The notes beneath the pieces are model-generated. The model was not told where the DNA came from. It saw only the letters and a program-made list of their open reading frames with translations, and ran no database searches. Position numbers and translations under genes: made by a program. A stretch of 16,307 nt of DNA from CAYWNA01 sp964459305. Lineage in GTDB: Bacteria; Planctomycetota; Planctomycetia; Pirellulales; Pirellulaceae. Each line of letters begins with the position of its first letter. The stretch's first letter is position 1. The stretch lies in assembly GCA_964459305.1 (NCBI GenBank), contig CAYWNA010000287.1:1-16307 (forward strand), in the 5' to 3' direction. Of the stretch, positions 14,621-16,307 are shown one piece after another.

Positions 14621-16282
14621 CTACTCTTCCAGTTCTAGACGATGCCAAATGGTCACCGACTTCTGACCGTTTCGGTCACCGGCGCTGCCGTCCCAAACGG
14701 CAAACGCAACATGGACCGTCTGGCCCGGGTCGAGTTTGGTATTGCCCTCTTGGCCGGGATCCAGGTCCCGGGCAAAGACCACTTGCCACGAGTCCCCGGC
14801 GCGCGAACCCGTTCCCTGAACGTTCTGAGCCTCTGGTCCTTTGTGGGCCAGCGTCCCAAAACCTTGAGCGTGTAGGTTTTCAACTGCCGAAGAGGGCTTA
14901 TCTTCAGACACCGGATTGCCCGCGCCCAAAGCAGTCGTGAAGATCTTGTCCTTGGGAGTGCCGGGATAGGCGTCCTCGTCGGTGTGCGGCATGTTTGGGT
15001 AGAGGTCCTTGAGTGCAAGCACGTCTTCTGACTTGTCGCGTTGCCGAGCCGCGCGCCAAAACCACACGTCGACTTGCGCGTCCTTCGCACCCATGGCGAA
15101 AAACGGTGGATCTTCGTCCGCCGAGAGCTGCACGGCCACGCCATCGCTAAATGCCGTCTGCCCGAGTGTCTGATCGTCTCCGCTGGCATCGTCCCAACCG
15201 AGGCGGACGGCCACCTTCGCCCCATCATGGACCGCCTGCACGGTAACGCCTTCGATCCGCTCGTGCCGCCACCACAAGGGCATCACCGCAAGATAGGTGC
15301 CTTTCACATCTCCCCAAGCAGCGTCGGCCGGATCCAACGGCACAGACGTCGGGAGCCGCTTGGCCGTCAAAGTCTGTTGACGTTGCTCAACCCGCTCCTG
15401 CGCGCCGGGCTTGATCATCAATTGCACAAAACGGACCGTCGACCAGAGCTCCTTCGCCGTGTATTCGGTGCCGGGCATGGGGCTGCCAGGCAGGCCCCGG
15501 ACCAGACGCATGGCCAGCGCTTCGTCGTCCGAGCCGCCCTTAAAAATGCCCTGGGTGAAATCGCGAGCGAAGCTGGGATTGCCGTACTCGTCCTTCATGT
15601 CCCGCTTTTCCCGGCCACGTCCATCTTTATCATGACATTTCACGCACGAGTCCAAATAAATCTTCGCGCCAACGTTAAGATCGACGCTGGCAGGTTTCGT
15701 CGGAAGCTTCAGTCGCGCTCCTGGATCCAGCATCTCATGGGCAATCTCCAGGGCTTCATTGCGATTTAGACCTTCGCCGTCGGTCAATTCGTTTGCCTTG
15801 CCTTCGATCGCCAGATGCCGGACGGTGGCGACAAGCGCCTTGAGATCCTCTTCGGACAGATGTCCCCAGGAAGGCATTGCCGATCCGGGCATGCCTTTGC
15901 GGAGCGTCTTCAAAAGATCCTCGTCGGTGGGCAGCCCGATTTCCGTCGAGGTCAACAAGAATGTACCGTTGCTGAAATCTCTCGCCTTTGGATACAGCAG
16001 GTATGCGGCCGAACCATCGCCCGTTGCTTTTTCACCATGGCAGGCAGAACAATGCTTCTGCCACAACTCCAACCCGCGAGCATGCGGATCGTGGGGCGAT
16101 TCGGCAACGGCCACCGGCTTTGCGGGCGGTGGCGGCTTCGGTCCCGGCACCGGACCGCTGCGGTTGCAGGACACGACCAATCCGATACCTGCCAAAACCA
16201 ACGCCCCAACGGCCAATGTCGCCGGGCCACCGAGTCCCTTGGTCCCACCACGACCGCCGCTATTTCCACTATCAGGGCACAT
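14621..16282 (-). CDS. NxrC-like lipoprotein: di-haem cytochrome c joined to an ethylbenzene-dehydrogenase-type haem-b domain
   Basis: A 553-residue protein with a hydrophobic N-terminal segment (about 20-38) ending in VVSC, so Cys39 is a probable lipid anchor, followed by a Pro-rich linker. Two cytochrome c domains follow: CSACH (Cys78, Cys81, His82) with MPGSAMPSWG (131-140), and CVKCH (Cys213, Cys216, His217) with LPGSPMPG (264-271). From about residue 300 to the end is a haem-b-binding domain of the EbdC/SerC/gamma-subunit type: GWDDASGDDQ, FFAMG (Met397, candidate haem ligand), VDVWFWRA, and the closing AVWDGSAGDRNGQKS. It should take electrons from NxrB via haem b and pass them through two haems c outward, while tethering the complex to the membrane. 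The usual gamma subunit is a haem-b domain alone, so this is a fusion. Start: AGGAGG (16291-16296) 8 bases before the ATG. Confidence 0.92.
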   Translation of the reverse strand: MCPDSGNSGGRGGTKGLGGPATLAVGALVLAGIGLVVSCNRSGPVPGPKPPPPAKPVAVAESPHDPHARGLELWQKHCSACHGEKATGDGSAAYLLYPKARDFSNGTFLLTSTEIGLPTDEDLLKTLRKGMPGSAMPSWGHLSEEDLKALVATVRHLAIEGKANELTDGEGLNRNEALEIAHEMLDPGARLKLPTKPASVDLNVGAKIYLDSCVKCHDKDGRGREKRDMKDEYGNPSFARDFTQGIFKGGSDDEALAMRLVRGLPGSPMPGTEYTAKELWSTVRFVQLMIKPGAQERVEQRQQTLTAKRLPTSVPLDPADAAWGDVKGTYLAVMPLWWRHERIEGVTVQAVHDGAKVAVRLGWDDASGDDQTLGQTAFSDGVAVQLSADEDPPFFAMGAKDAQVDVWFWRAARQRDKSEDVLALKDLYPNMPHTDEDAYPGTPKDKIFTTALGAGNPVSEDKPSSAVENLHAQGFGTLAHKGPEAQNVQGTGSRAGDSWQVVFARDLDPGQEGNTKLDPGQTVHVAFAVWDGSAGDRNGQKSVTIWHRLELEE

Positions 16283-16290
16283 GCGATCTT

Positions 16291-16296
16291 CCTCCT
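16291..16296 (-). promoter_or_regulatory. Ribosome binding site AGGAGG of the NxrC-like gene
   Basis: AGGAGG with 8 bases to the ATG at 16282 fixes the lipoprotein start. A TAG overlapping its 5' side could be the stop of a gene beyond the right edge, which would make this an internal operon gene; only 25 bases are visible, so this is open. Confidence 0.8.
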
Positions 16297-16307
16297 AACC
16301 GTACGTC

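Noticed and set aside
1..16307. CRISPR arrays, tRNA or rRNA genes, transposases
   Set aside because: No regularly spaced direct repeats, no tRNA- or rRNA-like sequence and no transposase frame were noticed on either strand.

Overview
The window reads as a chromosomal piece of a planctomycete that is probably not a classical anammox bacterium. It carries a periplasmic-type nitrite oxidoreductase (NXR) operon joined to a Rieske/cytochrome b electron-transfer module. Two things point to a planctomycete: intergenic perfect or near-perfect hairpins whose text (an arm reading AACCCGAAGCGTAAGCGAGG, and a 25-bp arm containing CCCCGAGCCGATAGGCGA) I recognise as the dispersed intergenic repeats common in Pirellula/Rhodopirellula-like genomes, and a GC content that looks like the high fifties by eye, well above the values I remember for Kuenenia or Scalindua. 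This placement is inference and needs a phylogeny.

Every gene I can support lies on the minus strand, so the operon reads from the right edge to the left. Right part (16282 to 8751): a lipoprotein with two haem-c sites and an ethylbenzene-dehydrogenase-type haem-b domain (NxrC-like); the molybdopterin catalytic subunit NxrA with a Tat signal; an 89-residue small protein; the four-cluster iron-sulfur subunit NxrB; and a TorD/NarJ-type assembly chaperone. Stop-to-start gaps here are about 9-21 bases, and the nxrC-like gene, nxrA, the small gene and nxrB have good Shine-Dalgarno sequences.

Middle part (8747 to 7131): an unrecognised 242-residue protein overlapping the chaperone by a few bases, then a lipoprotein with a cupredoxin-like Cys-x2-His-x2-Met copper site. 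A hairpin follows at 7015-7076.

Left part (7002 to 1060): a Rieske iron-sulfur protein, a cytochrome b6-type di-haem protein, a 469-base gene-free stretch with a 25-bp-arm hairpin and a separate 16-bp inverted repeat pair, then a subunit IV-like quinone-site protein and a membrane-anchored octahaem cytochrome c with a long coiled-coil stalk. The left edge holds most of an extended SDR (NAD-dependent epimerase/dehydratase), cut off by the window.

Reading them together: NXR would oxidise nitrite outside the cytoplasmic membrane, pass electrons through the FeS chain of NxrB to the haem b and two haems c of the NxrC-like lipoprotein, and on to a soluble or tethered carrier (the cupredoxin is a candidate) or to the octahaem cytochrome. 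The Rieske/cytochrome b complex next door would connect that pool to quinones, either uphill to make reductant during nitrite oxidation or downhill during nitrate reduction. The sequence shows the linkage; the direction of flow is inference.
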